DNA of 64,000 bases from positions 806,001 through 870,000 of the forward strand of contig NZ_FOUX01000002.1 in assembly GCF_900114995.1 (NCBI RefSeq). The letters are read 5' to 3'. This stretch comes from Chitinophaga sp. YR627. Lineage in GTDB: Bacteria; Bacteroidota; Bacteroidia; Chitinophagales; Chitinophagaceae. The position numbers were made by a program, and so were the translations under genes. Of this stretch, positions 27,154-37,151 are shown piece by piece (position 1 is the stretch's first letter; every line of letters starts with the position of its first letter). The notes under the pieces were generated by a model. It saw only the letters and a program-made list of their open reading frames with translations. It had not been told where the DNA came from and searched no databases.

Positions 27154-30100
27154 ATGATTCATTTCTTTGTGAACCAAACGGACTTTGTCTATTGTGTTCA
27201 AACAGAAAACGACCTTTCTCAAGAAGACATTCAGAAGCTTAACTGGCTCTTCGGCAACGCCAAAAAATTAGACGAACTTACTGTGAACCGTACCTATGTG
27301 GGCCCTCGCGCTGCGATGATCACCCCGTGGAGCACGAATGCAGTGGAGATTACCCAGAACATGGGGATCGCCGGCATCATCCGTATCGAAGAATTCGAAC
27401 CGGTGCCTGCCGATTTCAACGAGTTCGATCCAATGATTTCGCAGAAGTACCAGGCTTTAACGCAGGAGCTCTACACAATCAATATTCAGCCGGAGCCTAT
27501 TCTGGAGATCGACAATATCGATGCTTACAACAAACAGGAAGGTCTGTCCCTGAATCCGGAAGAAGTAGAATACCTGAACAAACTCTCTGTAAAGATCGGC
27601 CGTAAGCTGACAGACTCAGAAGTATTTGCGTTTTCCCAGGCTAACTCAGAACACTGCCGTCACAAGATCTTCAACGGTACTTTTGTGATTGACGGTGAAG
27701 AAATGCCTACTTCCCTCTTCAAACTGATCAAAAAGACTTCTGAAACGAATCCTAATGATATCGTTTCTGCCTATAAAGACAACGTGGCTTTTGTAAAAGG
27801 CCCGAAAGTAACACAGTTCGCTCCGAAGTCAGCCGACAAACCTGATTTCTATGAGGAGAAAGAATTTGACTCCGTTTTATCGCTGAAAGCAGAAACACAC
27901 AACTTTCCGACTACTGTAGAACCATTCGCTGGCGCTGCTACCGGCTCCGGTGGTGAGATCCGCGACCGTCTGGCAGGTGGCCAGGGTTCTTTGCCGCTGG
28001 CAGGTACTGCTATCTATATGACCGCTTATTCCCGTTTGCTGCAGGACAGACCATGGGAAAACGGCATGCAGGAGCGTAAATGGTTATATCAGACACCGGT
28101 AGATATCCTGATCAAAGCATCCAACGGTGCTTCTGATTTCGGTAATAAATTCGGTCAGCCACTGATCACCGGTTCCGTACTGACCTTCGAACACGAAGAA
28201 GAAGGACGCAAACTGGGTTATGATAAAGTGATCATGCAGGCCGGTGGTATTGGCTATGGCAAATTAAACCAGGCGAAAAAACACACACCGAAAGAAGGCG
28301 ATAAGATCGTTATCCTCGGTGGTGAAAACTATAGGATCGGTATGGGTGGTGCAGCTGTTTCCTCTGCTGATACCGGCGCTTTTGGTTCCGGTATCGAACT
28401 GAACGCCATCCAGCGTTCCAATCCTGAAATGCAGAAACGCGCTGCTAACACCATCCGTGGTTTAGTAGAATCTGATAACAATACCATCGTTTCTATTCAC
28501 GACCATGGTGCAGGCGGACACCTTAATTGTCTGTCTGAACTGGTAGAAGAAAAAGGTGGGCTGATCGATCTGGATAAATTACCAGTTGGCGATCCTACCC
28601 TCTCCGCAAAAGAGATCATAGGTAACGAGTCCCAGGAAAGAATGGGACTGGTAATCGGTGAAAAAGATATAGAAAACCTGCAGAAGATCGCTGACCGTGA
28701 GCGTACACCTATGTACACTGTCGGTGATGTAACCGGTGATCACCGTTTTACATTCGCATCTGCACACACAGGCGTAAAACCAATGGATTTTGCACTGGAA
28801 GACTTCTTCGGTTCTTCTCCGAAAACCATCATGAAAGACCGCAAAGTACAGCGTAACTATGCCGATCTTGCCTATGATGTGAAAAATGTACCTGCTTATC
28901 TGAACCAGGTACTGCAACTGGAAGCTGTTGCCGCTAAAGACTGGCTGACCAACAAAGTAGACCGTTGCGTAGGTGGCCGTGTGGCAAAACAACAGTGTAC
29001 CGGACCATTACAATTGCCGCTGAACAATGTCGGCGTAATGGCACTGGACTACAAGTCAACTGAAGGTATTGCTACTACAGTAGGTCATTCCCCGCTGACA
29101 GCACTGGTTGATCCGGCTGCTGGTTCCCGTAACGCTATCGCAGAAGCTTTATCCAACATCGTTTTTGCTCCCATCAAAAATGGCCTGAAAGGTATTTCCC
29201 TCTCAGCTAACTGGATGTGGGCCTGTAACAACGAAGGAGAAGATGCCCGTCTGTACGAAGCAGTAAAAGCATGTTCCGATTTTGCAATCGCACTGGGCAT
29301 CAACATTCCAACCGGTAAGGACTCCCTGTCCATGAAGCAGAAATATCCAAATGGCGATGTGATTGCTCCTGGTACTGTGATCATCTCCGCCGCCGGTAAC
29401 TGTACAAACATCAATAAAGTAGTAGAACCTGTACTGCAGAAAAATGCTGGTTCTGTATACTATATCAACTTATCAAAAGATGCATTCAAATTAGGTGGTT
29501 CTTCCTTCGCACAGATCAATAACAAGATCGGCCCGGTAGTTCCAACTATTCAGGATGCAGACTACTTTGCAAAAGCATTCAACACCATCCAGGACCTGAT
29601 CAGCAATGATCAGATAGCGGCTGGTCACGATATCGGCTCCGGTGGATTGATCACTACCCTGCTGGAATTATGTTTTGCAGATGTAAATCTGGCTGCTGAC
29701 TACGACTTAAGCGGATTGAACGAAGCTGACACTGTAAAAGCACTCTTCAACGAAAACATAGCAGTCGTATTACAGGCAACCAACGACGCAGCTTTTGAAC
29801 AGGCATTGAAAAATGCAGGTATCGAAGCCGTGAAGATCGGTACGGTTAAAGAAGCGAAGGAAGTAAGTTTCAAAAACAACGCTGACACCTTCACGTTCAA
29901 TATCGCCGATACCCGCGATACCTGGTTTAAAACCTCCTTCCTGCTGGATCAGAAGCAATCCAAAAATGGCATGGCACAGGAGCGTTTCAACAACTATAAA
30001 TTACAGCCATTAACCTACGCTTTCCCGGCACAGTTTGATGGTAAAAAACCTGCGATCGACGCATCCAAACCTCGTCCGAAGGCAGCTATCATCCGCGAGA

Positions 30101-30825
30101 AAGGTTCCAACTCAGAGCGTGAAATGGCGAATGCTATGCGCCTGGCAGGATTTGACGTGAAAGACGTACACATGACTGACCTCATCTCCGGTCGTGAAAC
30201 ACTGGAAGATATTCAGTTCATTGGCGCTGTAGGCGGCTTCTCCAACTCCGATGTATTGGGTTCTGCTAAAGGCTGGGCCGGTGCATTCATGTACAATGAG
30301 AAAGCGAAAAAAGCACTGGATAAATTCTTTGCCCGTCCTGATACAATGTCTGTAGGTATCTGTAACGGTTGCCAGCTGTTTATGGAACTGGAATTGATCA
30401 ATCCGGACCACGCAGTACATGGTAAGATGCTTCATAACACCTCCGGTAAACATGAATCCAACTTCGTATCTGTGAAAATACAGGAGAACGATTCCATCAT
30501 GATGAAAACCTTAGCAGGTGCTACATTAGGTGTATGGATCTCTCACGGAGAAGGTAAATTCAAATTGCCAAATACAGAAGATCAGTACAAGATCACCGCT
30601 AAGTATGCATATGATGCATATCCGCACAATCCTAACGGATCTGACTTCAATACCGCAATGATGTGCGACAATACCGGTCGTCACCTGGTAACAATGCCAC
30701 ACATCGAGCGCTCAATCTTCCAGTGGAACTGGGCTAACTATCCAAAAGGCCGTCAGGATGAAGTGACGCCTTGGTTAGAGGCTTTTGTGAACGCGAAGAA
30801 ATGGTGTGAAGCAAATAAGAAATAA
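27154..30825 (+). CDS. purL: Phosphoribosylformylglycinamidine synthase, single-chain
   Basis: A 1223-residue enzyme of purine synthesis that converts FGAR, ATP and glutamine to FGAM. The N-terminal domain and linker occupy about 1-225, followed by two AIRS-type halves, and a class I glutamine amidotransferase domain at about 960-1223. The nucleophile is Cys1070 in GICNGCQ, with His1183 and Glu1185 in MPHIER. The motif NSEHCRH is typical of the family. The fused form is found in many Gram-negative bacteria, in contrast to the split PurS/PurQ/PurL. It is followed by a terminator and then a HopJ-family gene. Third positions are biased to C and T (GGT, CTG), as in highly expressed genes. Confidence 0.97.
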   Translation: MIHFFVNQTDFVYCVQTENDLSQEDIQKLNWLFGNAKKLDELTVNRTYVGPRAAMITPWSTNAVEITQNMGIAGIIRIEEFEPVPADFNEFDPMISQKYQALTQELYTINIQPEPILEIDNIDAYNKQEGLSLNPEEVEYLNKLSVKIGRKLTDSEVFAFSQANSEHCRHKIFNGTFVIDGEEMPTSLFKLIKKTSETNPNDIVSAYKDNVAFVKGPKVTQFAPKSADKPDFYEEKEFDSVLSLKAETHNFPTTVEPFAGAATGSGGEIRDRLAGGQGSLPLAGTAIYMTAYSRLLQDRPWENGMQERKWLYQTPVDILIKASNGASDFGNKFGQPLITGSVLTFEHEEEGRKLGYDKVIMQAGGIGYGKLNQAKKHTPKEGDKIVILGGENYRIGMGGAAVSSADTGAFGSGIELNAIQRSNPEMQKRAANTIRGLVESDNNTIVSIHDHGAGGHLNCLSELVEEKGGLIDLDKLPVGDPTLSAKEIIGNESQERMGLVIGEKDIENLQKIADRERTPMYTVGDVTGDHRFTFASAHTGVKPMDFALEDFFGSSPKTIMKDRKVQRNYADLAYDVKNVPAYLNQVLQLEAVAAKDWLTNKVDRCVGGRVAKQQCTGPLQLPLNNVGVMALDYKSTEGIATTVGHSPLTALVDPAAGSRNAIAEALSNIVFAPIKNGLKGISLSANWMWACNNEGEDARLYEAVKACSDFAIALGINIPTGKDSLSMKQKYPNGDVIAPGTVIISAAGNCTNINKVVEPVLQKNAGSVYYINLSKDAFKLGGSSFAQINNKIGPVVPTIQDADYFAKAFNTIQDLISNDQIAAGHDIGSGGLITTLLELCFADVNLAADYDLSGLNEADTVKALFNENIAVVLQATNDAAFEQALKNAGIEAVKIGTVKEAKEVSFKNNADTFTFNIADTRDTWFKTSFLLDQKQSKNGMAQERFNNYKLQPLTYAFPAQFDGKKPAIDASKPRPKAAIIREKGSNSEREMANAMRLAGFDVKDVHMTDLISGRETLEDIQFIGAVGGFSNSDVLGSAKGWAGAFMYNEKAKKALDKFFARPDTMSVGICNGCQLFMELELINPDHAVHGKMLHNTSGKHESNFVSVKIQENDSIMMKTLAGATLGVWISHGEGKFKLPNTEDQYKITAKYAYDAYPHNPNGSDFNTAMMCDNTGRHLVTMPHIERSIFQWNWANYPKGRQDEVTPWLEAFVNAKKWCEANKK

Positions 30826-30837
30826 TAAATAGCATAA

Positions 30838-30875
30838 AAGGAAACGCCCGCTCAGCATTGAGTGGGCGTTTCCTT
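30838..30875 (+). terminator. Terminator after purL
   Basis: Stem AAGGAAACGCCCGCTCA against TGAGTGGGCGTTTCCTT (one G-T pair) with a 4-base loop, 12 bases after the stop codon. Confidence 0.75.
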
Positions 30876-30905
30876 CATACTAATACTTAAATACCGGACA
30901 TTCGG

Positions 30906-31247
30906 ATGAAAGAACAACTCACTACCTTACTCCAGCAATTAAAAAGCAATACAGTTGCCTTCAAAGAGGTAATTGAATTCATAGAAACATATTACCAGCA
31001 TCAGCCAACTGCCTTCAAAAACGGTGAAGCATATAATGAAGCAACGCAAAATCAGGGTAGTGCAAAAGTCTTTTCTTTTGCACAGCTGAATAACCTGAGC
31101 AAGGAAGATACTCTCTTCTTGTTTGCAGAACATTATCAGGCAGTATTAAATACGCCCGATGCTACTGATCACCAGAATATCAGACAGTTCATGGCACATG
31201 GATGGTCTGGCATTGCTTTCGAAGGACAGGCATTGCAGGCAAAATAG
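30906..31247 (+). CDS. HopJ-family protein
   Basis: A 113-residue soluble protein that matches the HopJ family by eye: an N-terminal helix, VIEFIETYYQHQPTAFKNGE, SAKVFSFAQLNNLSKEDTL and a final HGWSGIAFEG. The name comes from a Pseudomonas type III effector candidate, but the family is widespread in bacteria without type III secretion, and I see no secretion genes here. Its housekeeping function is unknown. It follows purL with only a terminator between. Confidence 0.9.
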   Translation: MKEQLTTLLQQLKSNTVAFKEVIEFIETYYQHQPTAFKNGEAYNEATQNQGSAKVFSFAQLNNLSKEDTLFLFAEHYQAVLNTPDATDHQNIRQFMAHGWSGIAFEGQALQAK

Positions 31248-31270
31248 CGCTGAAGCAGCATTTAATTAAA

Positions 31271-31301
31271 AAAGGCTATTGATCAATGATCAATAGCCTT
31301 T
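31271..31301. terminator. Bidirectional terminator between HopJ and aldehyde dehydrogenase genes
   Basis: A perfect 15-bp stem (AAAGGCTATTGATCA and its complement) around one base, with an A-run on one side and a T-rich run on the other, 23 bases after the HopJ stop. Confidence 0.8.
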
Positions 31302-31329
31302 GTCTTTTAATGGCAACAAGTATCTCTGA

Positions 31330-32745
31330 TCAAATGATCAGGGTTTTCGGCTCTAAAAAGGCCTCCATACCCAGCTGACCATTTTCACGTCCCATACCAG
31401 AATTTTTATATCCGCCAAACGGTGCCAGCGGATCATGCCGCAATGTATTGATCAATACTCTTCCCGCTTTTAACTGCCCGGCAATCCGTGCCGCCCTTCC
31501 GGCGTCAGCAGAGCTGATATAAGCCATTAATCCGTAATCGGAATCATTGGCAATAGCAACAGCTTCTGCTTCGTCATGGTAAGCAATGACCGATAACACC
31601 GGGCCAAAGATCTCTTCCCTCGCGATCTTCATATTATTTGTCACATCGGCAAAAATGGTCGGTTTCACATAAAACCCTTTGTCAAAGTCATCCGGGTGCC
31701 CAGGGCCACCGTATAATAACTCCGCGCCTTCCATAAGACCTGTGGTAATATATTGCTGGATACGGTCATATTGTTTCTGACTGGCCAACGGCCCTATTCT
31801 GGTGGCGTCATCATAAGGATCGCCTACCTTAAACTGCTGTGCTTCATGTGCAAGCCTTTTCTTTATCTCCTCCAGTCTGGAAGCAGGCACCAGTAATCTT
31901 GATCCCGCGATACATGCCTGTCCGTTATTCATAAAACCTGCCTGTAATGCCATAGGTATCGCGGTATCAAGATCGGCATCGTCAAGAATGATATTTGCTG
32001 ACTTACCACCCAGTTCGAGTGTCAGTCTTTTCATGGTATCGATAGCGCTTTTTCCCAGGATTTTCCCCACTACAGTGGAACCTGTGAAAGAAATTTTAGT
32101 CACGGCCGGACTTGCAATAATAGCCCGGCTGATCACGTCTCCCCTCCCGTTGACCATATTGACAACACCTGGTGGTAAACCTGCCATGTCAATACATTCC
32201 ATTATGATCTGGGACTGCCACGGACTGAATTCACTTGGCTTAAGTACGATCGTACAACCCGCAGCCAGTGCTGCCGCTACCTTCACAGCAATAGAGCCGG
32301 CGGTAGAATTCCACGGTGTGAACAAGGCCGAAACGCCAATAGGTTCCATTACAACGGTGGATTCATGTACAATCCTTTCGAACGGATAATCCTTCATCAC
32401 AGCGATCTGATTAAGGAAAGTAGTAGCCGCTATCATATTGGACCATTTCGCTCTTTCCTTCGGAGCACCGTATTCCAGAATAGTGATATCGATCAGGTCA
32501 TCAATTCTTTTGAGAATTTCGTCATGGATACGTTGCAGATATGCCGCCCTTTCGGTGATGCTGGTCTGCGCGTAATTTTCCAATGCTGCACTTGCCGCCT
32601 GTATCGCCTTTTCCGTATCCGTCTCGTCCGCATATGTCAGCTGTGCGATCACTTCACCATCCAGCGGACTTACAATACCGGCTACTTCACTGCCATGCGG
32701 CGTAATGAATTTGCCGTTGATATAGACGCTCTTTATGTGTTTCAT
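31330..32745 (-). CDS. NAD(P)-dependent aldehyde dehydrogenase
   Basis: The open frame begins at 32829. ATG at 32751 or 32745 opens on MKHIKSVYINGKFI, which fits the family; 471 residues from 32745. The catalytic Cys278 lies in NNGQACIAGS and the general base Glu244 in LELGGKSAN. The cofactor motif FTGSTVVGK is also present. The enzyme oxidises an aldehyde to the acid with NAD(P). The specific substrate cannot be read from the sequence. It is transcribed alone, divergent from a histidine kinase. Confidence 0.92.
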   Translation of the reverse strand: MKHIKSVYINGKFITPHGSEVAGIVSPLDGEVIAQLTYADETDTEKAIQAASAALENYAQTSITERAAYLQRIHDEILKRIDDLIDITILEYGAPKERAKWSNMIAATTFLNQIAVMKDYPFERIVHESTVVMEPIGVSALFTPWNSTAGSIAVKVAAALAAGCTIVLKPSEFSPWQSQIIMECIDMAGLPPGVVNMVNGRGDVISRAIIASPAVTKISFTGSTVVGKILGKSAIDTMKRLTLELGGKSANIILDDADLDTAIPMALQAGFMNNGQACIAGSRLLVPASRLEEIKKRLAHEAQQFKVGDPYDDATRIGPLASQKQYDRIQQYITTGLMEGAELLYGGPGHPDDFDKGFYVKPTIFADVTNNMKIAREEIFGPVLSVIAYHDEAEAVAIANDSDYGLMAYISSADAGRAARIAGQLKAGRVLINTLRHDPLAPFGGYKNSGMGRENGQLGMEAFLEPKTLII

Positions 32746-33179
32746 GTTCATTGTTATAAGGTAAATGAAATGTATTTCTATGCCTTCTACAGTACAAAAC
32801 TGCGGAGATATCCCCATAGAGATAAACACATTCTATGTGAAGTGGACAAAATGAAAGCCGGCAAAGGCATTTTCAGGGACCAAACTTCCCTTTCCCTTGT
32901 CAAAAACAGGGTATCTCTTGACATTTAACAGGTTAACAAGCCCGGAAAAGCTTCCGGGCCGGAAATAATTGTACTTTACTGCCTGGTTTGGGCAATTTTC
33001 TGCAAATACCACGCGTTTACTATTTTCACGAAAATTTGTTTGAATGTTGCTTTTCCGGTCCCGGAGCCAGGATCAATCACCGGCCTGACTGACTTTACAT
33101 AACCAACTTAATTTGCGGGACTAAGACACAGGTTAAAATTTTCACTGTTAGTTCGCGGCTGCGCCTAATATTTACGACG
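32746..33179. other. Divergent intergenic region between aldehyde dehydrogenase and kinase
   Basis: 434 bases without a supported gene. It holds a perfect 8-bp stem (GCCCGGAA/TTCCGGGC) at 32940-32959 and a small ATTTTC-AC-GAAAAT repeat at 33022-33035. I see no exact TAnnTTTG promoter on either strand. Confidence 0.4.
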
Positions 33180-35453
33180 ATGCTACTGGAGCATGGAACA
33201 TATTCCGAAAACATTTCACTTTGCAGACAGGTAAAACGGTGGCTGCTTAGCTGTATCCTGCCACTCGCGTGCATGCTGCCCGGCGGATTATATGCACAGT
33301 ATTATCCTGCCCCTGCGCCTGTTGCAGCCTATCAGCTGCACGCATTATCAACCCAACTAAAGACGGCGAGAAATGCACATGAGCGTGTAAGGGTATTAAA
33401 TGCACTATGCAACCTTTACCATAACCTGCCGTATAAAAACCCGGCTGATCTTAAGCTTGCAGAGCAATATGCTAAACAGGCACTTGCGGAAAGCACCAGC
33501 ATAAACGATCAGTCAGGGATGTCGGAAGCATTATTGTTACTGGGGCAACTATACTATTTTAATGACGACCTGAATAGTTTTGAACAACTGCCATCCAAAG
33601 CAAATGATTCGACCAGGGCTAAATTGTTCCTGCAACTCAGTTTCTACATCTGGGGAAGAGACGCAAAAGACAAAACACCTGATTATCTTAAAAGTAACGA
33701 CTATGCCAGACAAGCCGCTGAAATAAGTGATAGACTAGGGCTAAAAGAGCTGTCATTGATGGCTGCGCGTAATATTGCTATTAATAACTTATACCTGAAA
33801 AAGCCGGATGCGGAAGCCGAAGTTCTTAAGGTCATTGAAAGATACAAACAGACAGGATACAAAAAACTACAATACATCTATTACCCTTTAACCTGTTATT
33901 TCGATTTTACACGACACACAGACAAAGCCTATTTCTACTCGGAGGCAGCGGTGGCAGCAGTAGATGCTACAAAAGATACCCTCTCAGCCGGCGATATCTA
34001 TATTGAAAAGTCCGTACTGGCTTATCGCCGCGAAAAGTATGACGAAACCATTCTCGCCTGCAAAAAGGCATTGACATTTTATGAACACCACCCGAGCGTA
34101 TATTACGTATCCTCTCCCATGGTCCATGAGATTATCAGTGCTGCATATAACAAAATGGGTAAGAAAACAGCGGCTACTAATTATATGTTGAATGCCCTGC
34201 ATCAATATCCTCCCCGTGGTACACAGGATAGTCTGACCTATCTCCTCAGACTGGGAAACGCCTTCCGTGAACAGAAAGCATTTGATAAATCAGAAAACTG
34301 TTTCAAACAGATATACAATATTGCCTATCGTCTTCACAAAGATGAAGAGTATGCCAATATAAATCTTGGTCATGTCTACCTGGATGCCGGTAAATTTGAA
34401 AAAGCCAGACATTTCCTGTACAAGGGATTAGCACTGACCCAGCCGGAAGAAAACACTGCTGGTCTCCGCTATCTGCATTACATGCTCTACCTGGCTGATT
34501 CTGCTACCCAGCATTACCTCGCCGCCATTGAACACCTGAATAAGAGCAATGAACACGCTTTTGCCGAAGCAAGATTAGAACAGGATAAAGCAGTGAAACA
34601 AATGGAGGTGGCTTATCAGGCACGTGAAAAAGAACAGGAGCTCAAACTAAAAAATCAGAATATCATATTCCTCCAGCGACAGGGACAGGCACAAAAGGAA
34701 AAGCTAAAACAATCTGAAAAAATCGGCTTGCTCACCGCGGGAGCTTTGGCGCTTGCAGTGGTCATCATGATATTACTCTTCTTCTTCTACCGGCAAAAAC
34801 AAAGAAGCAGCAGAGAAATGACTTATAAAAACCAGCAATTGCAAAAGCTGGTTTCTGAAAAAGAATGGCTCCTGAAAGAAGTACACCATCGTGTAAAGAA
34901 CAATCTTCATACTATATTCTGTCTGTTGGAAAGTCAGGCACGCACCGCTACACCAGAGGCACGTAGCGCGCTTGAAAAAAGTACACATCGTATCTATGCT
35001 ATGTCTCTCTTTCACCAGAAAGTTTATCAGTCAGGCAATATTCAACATGTAGATTTTGGAAATTACCTGAGAGAATTCCTGCTATTTCTGCAGGAGGGTT
35101 TTGACCTGGAAACCAGGAATATCAGGGTTACTCATCAGATGACAAACGTTTCGTTACCACTCAATCTGGCCATGCCGCTCGCGCTTATTGCAAATGAGGC
35201 ACTCACCAATGCCGCCAAATATGCATTTGAGGGCAGGAGTTCCGGGGAAATCAACCTTTCTTTGCAAACGCATGAACAGGCATACAGAATGACAATAAGC
35301 GATGATGGTATAGGAATGACTGATCCAGGTAGCTCTGACAAACAGTCCCTGGGCATGGAATTAATGCATGGACTTTGTGCCGATATCGGTGCAGCCATCA
35401 ACTTTGAAGTAAATAACGGCACCCGCATCAATATCGCTTTTAATGCCGGTTAA
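33180..35453 (+). CDS. Sensor histidine kinase with TPR domain, HisKA_2 type
   Basis: A 757-residue kinase. A signal peptide (1-about 38) and TPR helices to about residue 475 form the extracytoplasmic sensor, followed by a coiled coil, a membrane helix at about 515-538 (GLLTAGALALAVVIMILLFF) and a cytoplasmic kinase core. The dimerisation motif VHHRVKNNLH has the expected phosphoacceptor His569. The ATPase domain has EALTNAAKYAF and DDGIGMTD. The HisKA_2 type is usually paired with a separate receiver; here the next gene, 31 bases downstream, is a sigma-54 activator with a receiver. The ligand is unknown. Confidence 0.92.
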   Translation: MLLEHGTYSENISLCRQVKRWLLSCILPLACMLPGGLYAQYYPAPAPVAAYQLHALSTQLKTARNAHERVRVLNALCNLYHNLPYKNPADLKLAEQYAKQALAESTSINDQSGMSEALLLLGQLYYFNDDLNSFEQLPSKANDSTRAKLFLQLSFYIWGRDAKDKTPDYLKSNDYARQAAEISDRLGLKELSLMAARNIAINNLYLKKPDAEAEVLKVIERYKQTGYKKLQYIYYPLTCYFDFTRHTDKAYFYSEAAVAAVDATKDTLSAGDIYIEKSVLAYRREKYDETILACKKALTFYEHHPSVYYVSSPMVHEIISAAYNKMGKKTAATNYMLNALHQYPPRGTQDSLTYLLRLGNAFREQKAFDKSENCFKQIYNIAYRLHKDEEYANINLGHVYLDAGKFEKARHFLYKGLALTQPEENTAGLRYLHYMLYLADSATQHYLAAIEHLNKSNEHAFAEARLEQDKAVKQMEVAYQAREKEQELKLKNQNIIFLQRQGQAQKEKLKQSEKIGLLTAGALALAVVIMILLFFFYRQKQRSSREMTYKNQQLQKLVSEKEWLLKEVHHRVKNNLHTIFCLLESQARTATPEARSALEKSTHRIYAMSLFHQKVYQSGNIQHVDFGNYLREFLLFLQEGFDLETRNIRVTHQMTNVSLPLNLAMPLALIANEALTNAAKYAFEGRSSGEINLSLQTHEQAYRMTISDDGIGMTDPGSSDKQSLGMELMHGLCADIGAAINFEVNNGTRINIAFNAG

Positions 35454-35484
35454 GTATTGAACAGTAAATGGATTATCAGGTTAT

Positions 35485-36858
35485 ATGAAAAATAAAATAT
35501 TAATTGTAGAAGACCAGTTTATAGAAGCAAACAATCTGCGGATGGTACTGAAAACAGCAGGTTACCATGTTTGCACTATTGCAAGGTCCGTGCAGGAGGC
35601 GTTGAAGATCATTTCCACCGAACAACCTGACCTCGTCATGCTGGATATTTTTCTGAATGGTGATCAGACAGGTATAGAACTGGCTGTAATACTGAAGAAA
35701 CAAAATATCCCGTTTATTTATCTCTCTGCGAATTCAGACCAGCAAACCTTCGCGCTTGCAAAGCAAACCAACCCCTATGGATTTCTGGTAAAGCCATTCC
35801 GCGAAAAAGATGTACTGGCCATGCTTGACATCGCAGCTAACCTGCATGAGGAACATCTTGCGTTATCGCGTATGTCGGCAGGTAACAGCATATCAACTAC
35901 TCAGGATAAAAAGACTATTACTGATTTTGGCATGATCGGTAACAGTCCGACGTTAAAGGAAGTCACCCGATATATCGGCATCGCAGCTGCCGCAACCGCC
36001 CCCGTACTGATACTCGGTGAAAGCGGGACCGGAAAAGAAGTGGTAGCACGTTCCATTCATGAAAACTCTGCACGTCAGAAAAAACCATTAGTGATCGTCG
36101 ACTGTGCTGCTTTAACACCAACGTTGATAGAATCCGAACTATTTGGGCACGAGAAAGGAAGTTTTACTGGCGCAACAGATAAACGGGTAGGAAAATTTGA
36201 ACAAGCTACCGGCGGCACCATTTTTTTGGATGAAGTCGGAGAAATTCCCATCGAAATACAATCCAAATTATTGCGTGTACTACAGGAGAAAGAAATATGC
36301 CCGATCGGAGGAAAACGTAAGACAGTGGATGTACGGATCATTGCAGCGACTAACCGGAATTTAGAAGAAGAAGTAGCGCAAGGCAGATTCCGTCTGGACC
36401 TCTATTACAGGCTCTTTGTATTTCCAATTCAGCTGTCCCCTTTACGCGATAGAAAAGAAGACATTATCCCCATTGCAGAACACTATCTCCGGATATGCAC
36501 GCTTGCCAATAACAAGATCATTGCAGGCTTTTCGGAGAAAGCGAAACAAATGCTGCTCAACTATTCCTGGCCAGGTAATGTACGCGAACTGATACACCTT
36601 ATCGAACGCAGCGTATTGTTATGCGAAGAACCACTCCTCGATAATGTCTTTCTGCCAATCACTAAAAAGGCGCTGGTGCAGGAAGTTGCTCCTATCAAAA
36701 CAATTACAGAAAATGAACGTGATCACATACTGGAGGTACTGTCCAGATGCGATTGGAAAATATATGGACGTGGCGGCGCTGCCGATCTATTGGAAATCAA
36801 CGCCTCCACGCTAAAATCCAGAATGAAAAAACTGGGAATATCCAAACGATTCGATTAA
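35485..36858 (+). CDS. Sigma-54-dependent response regulator (NtrC type)
   Basis: A 457-residue regulator. Receiver domain 1-120 with Asp54 in LVMLDIFL; AAA+ domain about 150-385 with Walker A GESGTGKE at 178-185; sigma-54 contact loop GSFTGA at 225-230 where most members have GAFTGA; Walker B GGTIFLDEVGE; then a Fis-type helix-turn-helix at about 410-455. It should open promoters read by sigma-54 polymerase when phosphorylated by the kinase encoded just upstream. A sigma-54-like sequence at 37064-37079 makes the next gene a candidate target. The Ser for Ala change in the loop is conservative. Confidence 0.93.
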   Translation: MKNKILIVEDQFIEANNLRMVLKTAGYHVCTIARSVQEALKIISTEQPDLVMLDIFLNGDQTGIELAVILKKQNIPFIYLSANSDQQTFALAKQTNPYGFLVKPFREKDVLAMLDIAANLHEEHLALSRMSAGNSISTTQDKKTITDFGMIGNSPTLKEVTRYIGIAAAATAPVLILGESGTGKEVVARSIHENSARQKKPLVIVDCAALTPTLIESELFGHEKGSFTGATDKRVGKFEQATGGTIFLDEVGEIPIEIQSKLLRVLQEKEICPIGGKRKTVDVRIIAATNRNLEEEVAQGRFRLDLYYRLFVFPIQLSPLRDRKEDIIPIAEHYLRICTLANNKIIAGFSEKAKQMLLNYSWPGNVRELIHLIERSVLLCEEPLLDNVFLPITKKALVQEVAPIKTITENERDHILEVLSRCDWKIYGRGGAADLLEINASTLKSRMKKLGISKRFD

Positions 36859-36873
36859 AAACTAACCATGCTC

Positions 36874-36922
36874 AGCAACGCCCCGTTATGCACTATTAAA
36901 TAGTGTGTAACGGGGCGTTGCT
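36874..36922. terminator. Long stem-loop after the sigma-54 activator
   Basis: A roughly 22-bp stem (AGCAACGCCCCGTT and its complement at the base, with two mismatches toward the loop) beginning 16 bases after the stop. There is no T-run, so it may act as a weak or RNA-stabilising terminator. Confidence 0.55.
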
Positions 36923-37063
36923 CATGCTAACAGATCGTATTAAATAGTCGCCTGTGCCCTTATCATGAAATGTCGTGCTGCATTAAATGATATCACGATA
37001 TCCTGTGGTGAACACAACCTTAAAAAACACGATAATTAATTGATTATAAGATTATTAAAGCAC

Positions 37064-37079
37064 TGGTATAGCCTTTGTA
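37064..37079 (+). promoter_or_regulatory. Sigma-54-like promoter upstream of the LytTR gene
   Basis: TGGTATAGCCTTTGTA keeps the -24 GG and the TTG of the -12 element at the right distance but has T for the usual C (consensus TGGCACG-N4-TTGCA). It lies 72 bases before the ATG and directly downstream of a sigma-54 activator gene. Confidence 0.4.
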
Positions 37080-37151
37080 TTACAATTGCGCCGCCAGGCG
37101 CCTTTCCTGGCAGTCATCATTGAAGGTTAAACTATAAAATGAACTAATCGT

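Noticed and set aside
30906..31247. HopJ as a type III secretion effector
   Set aside because: No type III secretion genes here; the family is widespread in bacteria without that system.
32365..32928. 187-residue open frame on the plus strand over the aldehyde dehydrogenase start
   Set aside because: Mostly antisense to a conserved enzyme; no recognisable motif.
36874..36922. Stem-loop as a riboswitch
   Set aside because: It follows a stop codon, has a simple long stem and no conserved aptamer-like core; a 3'-end structure is simpler.
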